From: Apostichopus japonicus | Taxonomy: Eukaryota > Echinodermata > Holothuroidea > Aspidochirotida > Stichopodidae | Assembly: GCF_037975245.1 (NCBI RefSeq) | Contig: NC_092578.1 | Location: 498,001 to 562,000, forward strand | Length of the DNA stretch: 64,000 nucleotides | Direction of reading: 5' to 3' | Shown: one piece after another, positions 25,545 to 36,466 of the stretch | How positions within the stretch are numbered: position 1 is the first letter of the stretch | Layout of the letters: each line of letters begins with the position of its first letter | Translations under genes and position numbers: made by a program | The notes under the pieces: model-generated | Seen by the model: only the letters and a program-made list of their open reading frames with translations | Databases searched by the model: none | Told to the model about the DNA's origin: nothing

Positions 25545-27740
25545 ACATACATACTATATAGTGCTCTGTATGGTATGTTCTATATAGTTTACATTTTGCT
25601 CTGTATGGTATGTACTATATAGTTTACAACGTGCTCTGTATGGTATGTACTATATAGTTTACATAGTGCTCTGTATGGTATGTACTATATAGTTTACATA
25701 GTGCTCTGTATGGTATGTACTATATAGTTTACAACGTGCTCTGTATGGTATGTACTATATAGTTTACAACATGCTCTCTATGGTATGTACTATATAGTTT
25801 ACATAGTGCTCTGTATGGTATGTACTATATAGTTTACATTTTGCTCTGTATGGTATGTACTATATAGTTTACATAGTGCTCTGTATGGTATGTACTATAT
25901 AGTATACATAGTGTTCTGTATGGTATGTACTATATAGTTTACATAGTGCTCTGTATGGTATGTACTATATAGTTTACAACGTGCTCTGTATGGTATGTAC
26001 TATATAGTTTACAACGTGCTCTATATGGTATGTACTATATAGTTTACATAGTGCTCTCTATGGTATGTACTATATAGTTTACAACGTGCTCTGTATGGTA
26101 TGTACTATATAGTTTACAACGTGCTCTGTATGGTATGTACTATATAGTTTACATTTTGCTCTGTATGGTATGTACTATATAGTTTACAATGTGCTCTGTA
26201 TGGTATGTACTATATAGTTTACAACGTGCTCTGTATGGTATGTACTATATAGTTTACATTTTGCTCTGTATGGTATGTACTATATAGTTTACATAGTGCT
26301 CTGTATGGTATGTACTATATAGTTTACATTTTGCTCTGTATGGTATGTACTATATAGTTTACATTTTGCTCTGTATGGTATGTACTATATAGTTTACATA
26401 GTGCTCTGTATGGTATGTACTATATAGTATACATAGTGTTCTGTATGGTATGTACTATATAGTTTACATAGTGCTCTGTATGGTATGTACTATATAGTTT
26501 ACAACGTGCTCTGTATGGTATGTACTATATAGTTTACAACGTGCTCTATATGGTATGTACTATATAGTTTACATAGTGCTCTCTATGGTATGTACTATAT
26601 AGTTTACAACGTGCTCTGTATGGTATGTACTATATAGTTTACAACGTGCTCTGTATGGTATGTACTATATAGTTTACATTTTGCTCTGTATGGTATGTAC
26701 TATATAGTTTACAATGTGCTCTGTATGGTATGTACTATATAGTTTACAACGTGCTCTGTATGGTATGTACTATATAGTTTACATTTTGCTCTGTATGGTA
26801 TGTACTATATAGTTTACATAGTGCTCTGTATGGTATGTACTATATAGTTTACAACGTGCTCTGTATGGTATGTACTATATAGTTTACAACGTGCTCTGTA
26901 TGGTATGTACTATATAGTTTACAATGTGCTCTCTATAGTATGTACTATATAGTTTACAATGTGCTCTCTATGGTATGTACTATATAGTTTACAATGTGCT
27001 CTCTATGGTATGTACTATATAGTATACATAGTGTTCTGTATGGTATGTACTATATAGTTTACATAGTGCTCTGTATGGTATGTACTATATAGTTTACATA
27101 GTGCTCTCTATGGTATGTACTATATAGTTTACATAGTGCTCTGTATGGTATGTACTATATAGTTTACAATGTGCTCTCTATGGTATGTACTATATAGTAT
27201 ACATAGTGTTCTGTATGGTATGTACTATATAGTTTACATAGTGCTCTGTATGGTATGTACTATATAGTTTACATAGTGCTCTGTATGGTATGTACTATAT
27301 AGTTTACATAGTGCTCTCTATGGTATGTACTATATAGTTTACATAGTGCTCTCTATGGTATGTACTATATAGTTTACAATGTGCTCTCTATGGTATGTAC
27401 TATATAGTATACATAGTGTTCTGTATGGTATGTACTATATAGTTTACATAGTGCTCTGTATGGTATGTACTATATAGTTTACATAGTGCTCTCTATGGTA
27501 TGTACTATATAGTTTACATAGTGCTCTGTATGGTATGTACTATATAGTTTACATAGTGCTCTCTATGGTATGTACTATATAGTTTACATAGTGCTCTGTA
27601 TGGTATGTACTATATAGTTTACATAGTGCTCTGTATGGTATATACTATATAGTTTACAACATGCTATGTACAATATGGTATGTACTATTTAGTTAACATA
27701 GTGTTCTGTATGGTATGTACTACAGTATATAGTTTACATA
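25545..27740. repeat. Minisatellite, 35 bp x about 62, with higher-order repeats
   Basis: The unit is TGTACTATATAGTTTACA plus a variable NNGTGCTCTGTATGGTA. Variants at two or three positions (TTTT/TAGT/AACG/AATG and CTGTA/CTCTA/CTATA) label individual copies. The rare variant AGTATACATAGTGTT recurs at 25901, 26426, 27021, 27196 and 27406, spaced 525, 595, 175 and 210 bp, all multiples of 35. About 14 consecutive copies from about 25838 repeat in the same order 525 bp later. Confidence 0.97.
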
Positions 27741-27875
27741 GTATCAGTTATCATGTTTACTTCCTTCACATGATTTAATTATTCTCTTAGAATTATTCCA
27801 GTTTAATAATTATCACATGATCCTTTCCATTATTGATGAACTAATTCTTGATTTGACATTCTCCACCCTGAACAG

Positions 27876-28070
27876 AATGTATCAAGCAGGAGGTATTCAG
27901 ATTCAGTAGAAGACATCTCACCAGAGGCCATTCCTCTAGAGAAGGAAGGCATCCTTTCAAAGTTAAAACTGACAGAAAATGGCAAGAAGGTGAAGCCAAA
28001 GTGGGTTCCCTGTTACACAACCTTGATAGGATCCAAGCTCAGTTTTTACAAGGATATCAAAAATGTAGAG
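27876..28070 (+). CDS. ARHGAP exon: start of PH domain
   Basis: Acceptor CCACCCTGAACAG and donor GAG|GTAAGT. Phase 0-0, 65 codons. After an acidic stretch (RRYSDSVEDISPEAIPLEKE) the PH domain starts with GILSKLKLTENGKKVKPKW, then VPCYTTLIGSKLSFYKD. This is the beta1-beta2-beta3 pattern (K-x-G-x-L, W-x-x-x-x-x-x-L) of the ARHGAP12/15/27 PH domain. The basic residues in the beta1-beta2 loop are those that contact phosphoinositide head groups in this fold. Confidence 0.9.
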
Positions 28071-28579
28071 GTAAGTGTAGGTGATAAATGTGCTTGCAGC
28101 AAACAGATGAATTAAGATTACTAGAGGTTGAGAGGATGCAGATGGTTATCTCATACAGGGAAATAATGATTATTAACCTTCTACAATTCCTCCTTTAATT
28201 GTATCAGTTACTTATATCCTGGCAGAGGATGTGACGTTTTGTGTCTTGACTGTGTTAGGATGCGGACTGGTGATTGGTCAAAAGTTAATTGGTGGGATGA
28301 TTGATGAAGTTTGGAGATACAATCTACCAGAAGACATGATCCATGACTGTTGTGCACAAGAAACTTAATATCTGCAATTGTTTCTTTAAACTAAAAATTG
28401 TAATTAACCTCCTCACCCTCCAACCTCCCCTCCCTCCTCCATTCTGTCCAGAAACAAGAAATAAATGTGTTAGTCCTTTTAATGGTCATCATAATATTAT
28501 CACAAGTTATAGCATTTACCACAATGATTTTGAGTGGATTGAATCATGAAAAATGTCTCTAACGATGTGAAATTTTCAG

Positions 28580-28699
28580 AAGGGAAACAATGGTTCATCA
28601 CCAACTGGTCCCCCAGACTACACATTTGAACTCTATGGTGCTGAACTGAAGTGGCCAAAGAATGAGAGAGCAAAGCTTGGACGGAAATTTGCTTTTGAG
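28580..28699 (+). CDS. ARHGAP exon: PH domain, middle
   Basis: Acceptor GAAATTTTCAG and donor GAG|GTATGA. Phase 0-0, 40 codons. The peptide contains PPDYTFELYGAELKWPKNER followed by AKLGRKFAFE. It supplies the central beta strands of the PH domain, including the ELxGAxLxWPK motif typical of this RhoGAP group. Confidence 0.9.
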
Positions 28700-29028
28700 G
28701 TATGACCTCAATTCATTGGGTTTTATATTCAGTTCTGCATTTGGATTTGGGAAATTTGATGAAATAAAACCAGAAACTTCTTCCCAGTCTGAGGTGTGTC
28801 ATAGCTTGCAGTCAAATGCTGGTTTGAACACAACAGTCATTATATTAAGCAGTGTGTGAACAAAATCAATAGCTTAGCAAAAGCTTGTTGCAGCATTAGG
28901 CACAAACCATAATATACAACATAAAATAAAAATGAATAAGCATGTCAAAAACCCTTTCAATATGTTTTTCTTCATTTGTCATTTGCGTTTCTTGATAACC
29001 ATATTTACATTACATTTCAATTTTTCAG

Positions 29029-29124
29029 CTGGACCTACCAGCAAACGAGATTCTAGTACAGGGAGAGACAGAGGAGGATTGTTTACAGTGGTTCCAAGCA
29101 ATTAATAACGGTATCAGAGCATTG
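29029..29124 (+). CDS. ARHGAP exon: PH domain, C-terminal helix
   Basis: Acceptor CAATTTTTCAG and donor TTG|GTAAGT. Phase 0-0, 32 codons. LDLPANEILVQGETEEDCLQ is followed by WFQAINNGIRAL. The Trp in QWFQAI is the near-invariant Trp of the PH C-terminal helix. Confidence 0.9.
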
Positions 29125-29617
29125 GTAAGTCAAACTGAAACCAGCTCCATTCAGACAAATACTTCCTATTGCCCAAACTACTGCAGTCAGCTGGTAATTT
29201 GTGCAAATGACTGACCAAGACATTTTATTGGTGAATATTTGTAGACTTAGTCTCTGTTAGGTTTGCTTTAAAGTGTGGTAGGTGGAAACTTCCAAGCAAA
29301 TAAACTGACTTTCATCAGGTAAAGTATGTCTTATGACACCTACGTATGCAACAAAGTTACTTTACAGTTCATATTCACATCTATCTAATAATACATGTTA
29401 GGTTACAGAAGCAACTGGCTGCTTGAAACCAGATAACAGTGAAAATGAAATCATTACCGGAGTAATAGTTGATTTAGAAGTAGGTTACTACCAGCCATCA
29501 TGCCAGATAAAGTATGATGGCTGGATTGGTTACACATCACTGATTGATAATGAATGTTTATTATCTTATATTAATTTCAGTGCTTAATTGTGAACTCTTC
29601 TTTATTTCACTTTGTAG

Positions 29618-29729
29618 GGTCCAAATCAGCGTCTCTTTTCACAATCCAATAAAGGAGACATTTTCCCAGATAGTCCAGAGGGGAAGGGCAAAATACCAAA
29701 ATCACCTATCAGGGAAAATGCTGAGACAG
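29618..29729 (+). CDS. ARHGAP exon: linker after PH
   Basis: Acceptor CACTTTGTAG and donor ACAG|GTGAGT. It starts in phase 0 and ends with one base of a codon (112 nt). The reading frame gives GPNQRLFSQSNKGDIFPDSP and then EGKGKIPKSPIRENAET. It is Ser/Pro/Lys-rich without a domain. The phase change to 1 is matched by the next exon. Confidence 0.8.
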
Positions 29730-29929
29730 GTGAGTTTAGAATTGAAAGCAAAATCAAAACCCTGTTCTTGGTAAATAATAATAAATAGCAAGATTTATAT
29801 ACCTGTGTGGTTTAATGTATCTTCTTTATTTGTTTCCTGCAATGTTGACTCCATAAATATTTATTAATTGGTGTCAAGAAAACAACAGATTCGCCTTCTT
29901 ATGTTTTGATGATCTATACTATCAGCTAT

Positions 29930-30300
29930 CTCTTTATTATATGTTAGCTATCTCTATATGAAGTTAGCTATTGCTATTTTATATTAGCTATCTCTATATG
30001 ATGTTAGCTAGCTATATATTATGTTAGCTACAGTATCTATATATAATGTTAGCTATCACTATTTATATTAGCTATCTCTATTTAATATTAGCTATCTCTA
30101 TATTATGTAAGCTAGCTATATATTATGTTAGCTACAGTATCTATATATTACGTTAGCTATCTCTATTTCATATTAACTATCTCTATGTTATGTTAGCTAT
30201 CTCTATATTATCTTAGCTATCTCTATATTATCTTAGCTACAGTATCTCTATATTATGTTAGCTATCTCTATTTTATATTAGCTATCTCATCCTTTGTTAG
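29930..30300. repeat. Degenerate TTAGCTATCTCTATATTA tandem repeat
   Basis: About 17 imperfect 20-25 bp copies of GTTAGCTATCTCTATATTAT, some with a CAGTATCT insertion, lie in the intron between 29730 and 30387. Confidence 0.85.
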
Positions 30301-30387
30301 CCAGCTAATATCATCAGCAGTTTGCTTTGGAGTGAGAAACATGCATTAATTATTCTAAGTTCTATTGCTGCTCTCGACTTCCAACAG

Positions 30388-30492
30388 ACTTCTTAAAGAG
30401 TATCAGCAAATCCAAGATCAAAGACAAGCTGAAAAGTTTTATTACTAAGAGACCAAACCCCGAATATCTGAAGGAGAAAGGAATCCTGAAAG
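30388..30492 (+). CDS. ARHGAP exon: basic linker before RhoGAP
   Basis: Acceptor CTTCCAACAG and donor AAAG|GTACGT. Phase 1-1, 105 nt. The peptide is DFLKSISKSKIKDKLKSFIT followed by KRPNPEYLKEKGILK. A K-LKxFLTRRP-type motif followed by a LxEKGxxK segment directly precedes the RhoGAP domain in ARHGAP9/12/15/27, so this exon assigns the gene to that group. Confidence 0.9.
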
Positions 30493-31044
30493 GTACGTTT
30501 CATTAACACTATACGATGTCAAACTTTACAATACGTTGGGACGTTGCCATGGTGATTGTGGTGTAACTTAATAGTGATTGGTAGCTTGTGTCCACTTACA
30601 ATGTGTGTCTGGAGTTGCAGACATCCAAACATAAATTAATGCCATGTGAAATGGCACTGTTGAGTGAGTCTTCATCAGAGCAACCGGTGGAATTGAATTT
30701 GGATGATCTTTTTGATGATATTCCAAGTTGAAATTATAATTTCATATTGATTTTTTAAAACAGATGTAAACAGCTATTAATTTCTTTCAGTGTTTTTTTC
30801 AGAGTTGGAAACACTGAAACCTTTTTTCATTATGTTTTTGAGATTAAGAAAGATAGTAAATTGTATAAAATATGAATCAAAAATATACTCTTTTCTAAAT
30901 GCACAAACAGAAATAGTTTGATTAAAAGTCACCATCTTTTTGTTATGAATGTCAGTCGAGTTCCTCAATTCATACTCAGTCCTTAAAATTTCACTGTTCT
31001 ACTTTTCTCTGCTTTTCACAATGTATTATTTTTGTTCTCCTCAG

Positions 31045-31224
31045 AGGAAAATGTGTTTGGAAAAAGATTAGTGGAGCTATGTCATAAAGAAAAAAGCACA
31101 GTACCAAGTTTTATTCTTAGCTGTATCGAAGCAATTGATAACCGAGGATTAGAAGTTGATGGCATTTATCGTGTCAGCGGTAACCTGTCAATGATTCAGA
31201 AGTTACGGTTGGAGGTGGACCAGG
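31045..31224 (+). CDS. ARHGAP exon: RhoGAP domain with Arg finger
   Basis: Acceptor TTGTTCTCCTCAG and donor CAGG|GTAAGT. Phase 1-1, 180 nt. EENVFGKRLVELCHKEKSTV leads to PSFILSCIEAIDNRGLEVDG and IYRVSGNLSMIQKLRLEVDQ. The Arg of GIYRVSGN is the catalytic Arg finger that completes the GTPase active site. The last 25 nt and the donor are the first unit of a 60-bp tandem array. Continuing past the donor meets an in-frame TAG 15 nt further on, so use of a later donor copy would truncate the protein after LEVDQGKWTK. Confidence 0.93.
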
Positions 31225-32073
31225 GTAAGTGGACTAAATAGAGGTTGCAGTAATATGCTAAGTTACGGTTGGAGGTGGACCAGGGTAAGTGGATTACATA
31301 GAGGTTGCAGTAATATGTTAAGTTACGGTTGGAGGTGGACCAGGGTAAGTGGACTACATAGAGGTTGCAGTAATATGCTAAGTTACGGTTGGAGGTGGAC
31401 CAGGGTAAGTGGACTGCATAGAGGTTGCAGTAATATGCTAAGTTACGGTTGGAGGTGGACCAGGGTAAGTGGACTAAATAGAGGTTGCAGTAATATGCTA
31501 AGTTACGGTTGGAGGTGGACCAGGGTAAGTGGACTACATAGAGGTTGCAGTAATATGCTAAGTTACGGTTGGAGGTGGACCAGGGTAAGTGGACTACATA
31601 GAGGTTGCAGTAATATGCTAAGTTACGGTTGGAGGTGGACCAGGGTAAGTGGACTGCATAGAGGTTGCAGTAATATGCTAAGTTACGGTTGGAGGTGGAC
31701 CAGGGTAAGTGGACTAAATAGAGGTTGCAGTAATATGCTAAGTTACGGTTGGAGGTGGACCAGGGTAAGTGGACTACATAGAGGTTGCAGTAATATGCTA
31801 AGTTACGGTTGGAGGTGGACCAGGGTAAGTGGACTACATAGAGGTTGCAGTAATATGCTAAGTTACGGTTGGAGGTGGACCAGGGTAAGTGGACTAAATA
31901 GAGGTTGCAGTAATATGCTAAGTTACGGTTGGAGGTGGACCAGGGTAAGTGGACTACATAGAGGTTGCAGTAATATGCTAAGTTACGGTTGGAGGTGGAC
32001 CAGGGTAAGTGGACTACATAGAGGTTGCAGTAATATGCTAAGTTACGGTTGGAGGTGGACCAGGGTAAGTGGA
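31201..32073. repeat. 60-bp minisatellite x15 that duplicates an exon end and its 5' splice site
   Basis: Units start every 60 bp from 31201 to 32041. Each contains the last 24 nt of the exon (AGTTACGGTTGGAGGTGGAC, CAGG) and an intact CAGG|GTAAGTGGA donor. Then comes a variable triplet before TAGAGGTTGCAGTAATATGC. The triplets run AAA, ACA, ACA, GCA, AAA, ACA, ACA, GCA, AAA, ACA, ACA, AAA, ACA, ACA, so 240-bp and then 180-bp higher-order units are visible. In the exon's frame every full unit meets the same TAG. A 293-codon open frame here is in another frame and is not a gene. Confidence 0.97.
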
Positions 32074-32850
32074 ATTACAGTGTGGGGACAAAATTCTAAC
32101 TATGGCATTGCATGCCAAAGCAACTTCACATGTTAGTAGACATATTTGAACTTTTATTTTAATTTTTTAATTCATTATAGTAAACGCTACCCTTGAATAG
32201 AAAGCAAAACTCTCAGCAACTGTTCACCTTAATTATAAACATAGCAATTATATACAATCAGCCATTTCCTTCAAAAGCTATGTTGGTTTATTTTCAAGTT
32301 TAACATGTTCACTTGAGAGATGAAAAAGAATTGTAAAAATAGAACAACTGGAAAGGACACCTAAAGTATGCAAAGTTGTATGTAACTAACTCCTGTATTT
32401 AAATAGGGGACAAAATAATACTCTGCATGCCAAAGCATCTTCACATGTTAGAAGACATATTTTGAACCTATTCTGATATCCTATGTTAGTGGTTTATTTG
32501 GAATGTTTTATATGTAGAGAAAGGTTTCATATCTGTCTACTGTAGTGTGTATGGTACATACCTTCATTATGCTTTGTTTTGTTTCTGTCATAAAATGTCA
32601 ATACAAGAATGTCATAATAGGATATAATAAATAGGATGTAATAATATTAAGACAGTTTTCTCTTTCAATTCATTATATTATACCCTACCCTTGAATAGAA
32701 AGTGAAACTCTTAGCAACTGAAGTGTAAAAACATAAGGAATCATAGGTAATCAAGGAGGATTACTACTATGATTATCTTCATTGATATAATTGTAAAACC
32801 TATAAAATGGAGCTTTTTAAATTTTTATTCTGTATCAATCTTGCTTACAG

Positions 32851-32985
32851 AGAAACCAGTCAACCTGAACAATTCACCTTGGAGTGACATTCATGTCATC
32901 GCTGGTTCCCTCAAACTCTTTTTCCGGGAGTTGCCGGAACCTTTATTCACCTATGATGCCTATGATAGGTTCATCCAGTGTTCCA
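32851..32985 (+). CDS. ARHGAP exon: RhoGAP domain, central part
   Basis: Acceptor CAATCTTGCTTACAG and donor TCCA|GTAAGT. Phase 1-1, 135 nt. [20 protein letters not shown] is followed by [20 protein letters not shown] and FIQCS. [12 protein letters not shown] is the most conserved RhoGAP segment and carries the Lys/Arg that contact the GTPase. The last 41 nt of the exon, with its donor, are repeated downstream in a 65-bp array. Confidence 0.93.
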
Positions 32986-33430
32986 GTAAGTCCAATAACT
33001 ACCTATAACATTCACCTTTGATGCCTATGATAGGTTCATCCAATGTTCCAGTAAGTCCAATAAGTACCTATAACATTCACCTATGATGCCTATGATAGGT
33101 CCAACCAATGTTCCAGTAAGTCCAATAACTACCTATAACATTCACCTTTGATGCCTATGATAAGTTCATCCAATGTTCCATTAAGTCCAATAACTACCTA
33201 TAACATTCACCTTTGATGCCTATGATAGGTTCATCCAATGTTCCAGTAAGTCTAATAACTACCTATAACATTCACCTATGATGCCTATGATAGGTTCATC
33301 CAATGTTCCAGTAAGTCCAATAACTACCTATAACATTCACCTATGATGCCTATGATAGGTTCATCCAATGTTCCAGTAAGTCCAATAACTACCTATTACA
33401 TTCACCTATTTTGTCTATGATAGGTTCAAC
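32945..33430. repeat. 65-bp minisatellite x7 that duplicates an exon end and its 5' splice site
   Basis: The segment ATTCACCTATGATGCCTATG, ATAGGTTCATCCARTGTTCC, A|GTAAGTCC recurs with TTCCA at 32981, 33046, 33111, 33176, 33241, 33306 and 33371, exactly 65 bp apart. The fourth copy has GT changed to TT. The exonic copy has CAG where all others have CAA, a synonymous difference. Translation through the first donor hits TAA within nine codons. A decayed eighth copy ends at about 33430. Confidence 0.96.
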
Positions 33431-33639
33431 AGGCATCTTACAAACATAAATAAAGTGTCAGCAGTTCCATTAAGTACAATATTGGCAAGGAATGAAGTGT
33501 GCAGGGAGAAAGTAACAAAGGCGATGTTTGTGGGAATAGTACAAGTTAAATATATAACCTTGCTAGTAAGACTAGACATGTTCCTGTGGATCACAAATAC
33601 CCCCATCTCCCTCCCTAGTGTAACAACCATGTGTAACAC

Positions 33640-33905
33640 ACTTTACTGGTTTGTTATGATGTATGTACACGACAACGAGCTGTAACATACTGTACTGGTT
33701 AGTTATTATGTATGTACACAACGACTATAACATATTGCACTGGTAAGTTACTTTATATGTACACAATGACTATAACATATTGCATCGGTTAGTTATTATG
33801 TATGTACACAAGGACTTTAACATATTGCACTGGTTAGTTATTTTGTATGTACACAACGACTATAACATATTGCACTGGTTAGTTATTATGTATGTACATA
33901 TCAAC
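33640..33905. repeat. Minisatellite, about 52 bp x5
   Basis: Five imperfect copies of GGTTAGTTATTATGTATGTA, CACAACGACTATAACATATT, GCACT follow the 65-bp array in the same intron, with decay at both ends. Confidence 0.85.
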
Positions 33906-34156
33906 CAGTGGTAAGATACTCTGCTGGTTTGTTATATGGTATACTATATAGCATGAATACTTGTTATAGCATATTGTGTTATACTACTAGCCAAATGTGA
34001 TACAACATTATTACATGTTTTTAAGTTATTTATTGCATATTTTGATGTCTGGTTGGATAGTACAGGTGATCCTTCCAGCCGTAAGTGACAACACTCAACC
34101 AATGATACTATTTATGTATTAATTTATCAGTGATTATGTCTTCCTGTACCCAATAG

Positions 34157-34262
34157 CAAACAATGACACCAAATCTAGGATCAAGAGATTACGAGAGCTG
34201 TTACATGGGCTGCCCAAAGAACACAAGGACACAATCTACACACTCTTCGCTCACTTTCAAAG
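34157..34262 (+). CDS. ARHGAP exon: RhoGAP domain, helix region
   Basis: Acceptor TACCCAATAG and donor AAAG|GTAACC. It starts in phase 1 and ends in phase 2 (106 nt). The peptide is NNDTKSRIKRLRELLHGLPK followed by EHKDTIYTLFAHFQR. The LPxEHxxTxxxLxxHxxR pattern is the conserved helix of RhoGAP domains. Confidence 0.92.
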
Positions 34263-34714
34263 GTAACCATTTTCATTGCATATTATGACAACCAAAACTT
34301 GTCAAAAAACGTGCATAAATACTGCAATTATTCTCTAGCCATGCCATACAAGCAGCTCTTGGATGGGCCTTTGTGACAGGTCTATGACTAACTTTGGCTT
34401 TGCCTTCATTTAAGCAGGGAATTGCTCATAGTTAACCTGAATTCATTCATTTAATTCTTTGTAATTCATGTCAATTCCATCATTGCTTTTTTATTTGTGA
34501 GCTACCAAGGAATGAAGTCCATTTGGCCAGTGTCATGGTGATTGAAAGTCCTTCAGTTTTTTTTTCTTCATTAAAGCTTCAAAAGCCATGAAAAGTGTAT
34601 TTCCAGGCTAAGTAGTTGATGTTTTGCTTTCCATAGGAAAATTAAAACTTTATTTAAATTATTATAGAACTTGCATGTAAGTTAAATATTAAAAGATGTT
34701 AATTTTCTTTACAG

Positions 34715-34886
34715 AGTCATAGAACAAGGAGAAAAGAATAGAATGAAAGCCCAGAACATTGCCATTGTGTTTGGCCCAACACTCATGTGGTCCAAGAATG
34801 AGTCTTTCAACCTAGCTACCAATTTAGTTCTTCAAAATCGCCTAATAGAGCTTATCTTAACGGACCATGAACAGATATTTCGATGA
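34715..34886 (+). CDS. ARHGAP last coding exon: end of RhoGAP, stop
   Basis: Acceptor TTTTCTTTACAG, phase 2, and TGA stop at 34884-34886. VIEQGEKNRMKAQNIAIVFG is followed by PTLMWSKNESFNLATNLVLQ and NRLIELILTDHEQIFR. The N-x-AIVFGPTL motif with the conserved Asn, and the final LIELIL helix, close the RhoGAP domain right at the C-terminus, as in ARHGAP12/15/27. Confidence 0.93.
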
Positions 34887-34984
34887 TGGAAACATTCTTC
34901 ATTCCTGTGATTCAATTATAAGTTTTTCAGAGACTGGTAAAAATTATGTCAAAGACCTGAGACAGTGAATTCAGTTCATGCAAG

Positions 34985-35325
34985 GGTTATAGAGGACAGA
35001 CAAGGGTTATAGAGGACAGACAAGGGATATAGAGGACAGCCAAGGGATATAGAGGACAGACAAGGGATATAGAGGACAGACAGCACTTAGGGTGTTGCTT
35101 CGTCTTTAGACTGGACATCCGTAAATAGTGGAAGGACAACAGAGGGTGTTGCTTGTTCTCCAGGACGACATCCGTAAATAGTGGAAGGACAGCACAGAGG
35201 GTGGACATCCATAAATAGTGGAAGGACAACACAGGGGGTGTTGCTTCGTCTCCAGAAGCTCTTCCATAAATAGTGGAAGGACAGCACAGAGGGTGTTGTT
35301 TTGTCTCTAGAAGGACATCCATAAA
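34985..35325. repeat. Two adjacent minisatellites in the 3' UTR
   Basis: First come five 20-bp copies of AAGGGATATAGAGGACAGAC (34985-35085). Then come four to five 47-66 bp copies containing GACATCCATAAATAGTGGAA, GGACAGCACAGAGGGTGTTG and CTTCGTCTCCAGAA (35086-35325). Confidence 0.9.
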
Positions 35326-36466
35326 TAGTGCCTGATGTTTTACAAGTACTGTATCCATTCCTGGACATTCAAAGACAGATTTGTTGTCGTTAGAGGTGAC
35401 ATCCTCTCTCCTTGCAGACTTTGTTAGGTTTGTTTCCGGTCAGGCAGGGTTGCCTTGAAATGACAGTGTAATGTGTGTGGTTGGGTAAAGATGACAAAAT
35501 CTGCCATCATCTTTTGTAGGTATAAACTTGTAAATATTTCTTGCATGCACAATACTGATTATCTCCATGTGTAAATATTTCTTGGTACGAGCGGCTTCAT
35601 TATCTGTGGGCTCCTGGCATGTTTGCTTCTGGATATTAAGCAGTACTTCTGGCTCCCTGTTTCTGGTCGATCCTAATGTGCCTTTGACTGGTTTACATTA
35701 TCAAATTAAGGATGCAGTGTCTGTTGATCCTTTCTTGGCTTGGTGAAAACACAAGGTTATATCATAAAGATATTGCCCCCAGATAGGAAGTAATCTTTCT
35801 AACAATAACTGTTGCAATGGAAGAGAGATCTGCAGGGTGATTTCAAGTCATGAAATCTTGTTGAAAGATAAATAATGTTATCATCCACTGGCACGATCAA
35901 AGAAAATGTTAACTTTGTGAGAATATGTCAGATTGTGAATGTTTTATATACTTCTGTTATTTGTGTTTTTGTAGTCAAACATGGGAGGGGTTCTGATTGT
36001 AGAAATATTCCAACCTCATGAGCAGCTGATGGCAGTTTTTATACTTGTGTGAAAAATGTGACGAGAGAGAGAATGGAAAGATTTGTATTGATAAGAGTAT
36101 TGGTTCTAGTGTGATTGAACAGTGGAATTTATATACTTTATGTCTTCTTATTCTGTTCATGGTCTTGCAGAGATTGGGAGAAATGAATGAACTTGGATAA
36201 AAAAAAAATGGTTTATACTAAAATAGAGCAATTTTGAATGTCAAAACAAAGATTGATGAATCTACATTACAAACATCGTTTTGAATGTTTGTATCTTAAA
36301 TAAGAATGTAAGAAATCAATTGTTTCTTTTGATTCTATAGAAGACATTTGAGAAATCAGACTCATTTATGCCAGTGGAATGTGGGGAAATTTACCAAAAT
36401 TGTAACATTTGATAGGGCCAATAATGTAAACTTTGTGTGGGACTAGAATCTATTGGCAGACCAAAT

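Larger units (their letters stand above)
19284..27875 (+). other. ARHGAP intron with two giant minisatellites
   Basis: An 8.6-kb intron. 19284-22340 holds nothing beyond a G-run cluster (20978-21003). 22348-23411 is the 38-bp array. 23412-25540 contains a tRNA-like sequence and otherwise nothing recognised. 25545-27740 is the 35-bp array. Confidence 0.6.
2315..34886 (+). other. WW-PH-RhoGAP protein gene (ARHGAP9/12/15/27-like), 3' part
   Basis: Thirteen exons (93, 45, 174, 147, 195, 120, 96, 112, 105, 180, 135, 106 and 172 nt) join in consistent phases into 560 codons including the stop. Order: WW domain (residues 1-31 of the partial protein), Ser/Pro-rich linker (32-174), PH domain (about 175-290), basic linker ending in a KSKIKDKLKSFITKRP-type motif, and RhoGAP domain (about 363-559). 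Human ARHGAP12, 27 and 9 share this order with an SH3 domain in front; ARHGAP15 has PH-RhoGAP only. Proteins of this group stimulate GTP hydrolysis by Rac/Rho-type GTPases at membranes and junctions, with the PH domain binding phosphoinositides. The Arg finger lies in GIYRVSGN (about residue 405). The SH3 part, if present, lies upstream of the window. Which vertebrate paralogue is closest cannot be settled here. Confidence 0.9.

Noticed and set aside
31255-32136. 293-codon open frame of 20-residue repeats (MLSYGWRWTRVSGLHRGCSN)
   Set aside because: It is a by-product of the 60-bp array, in a different frame from the exon it overlaps.
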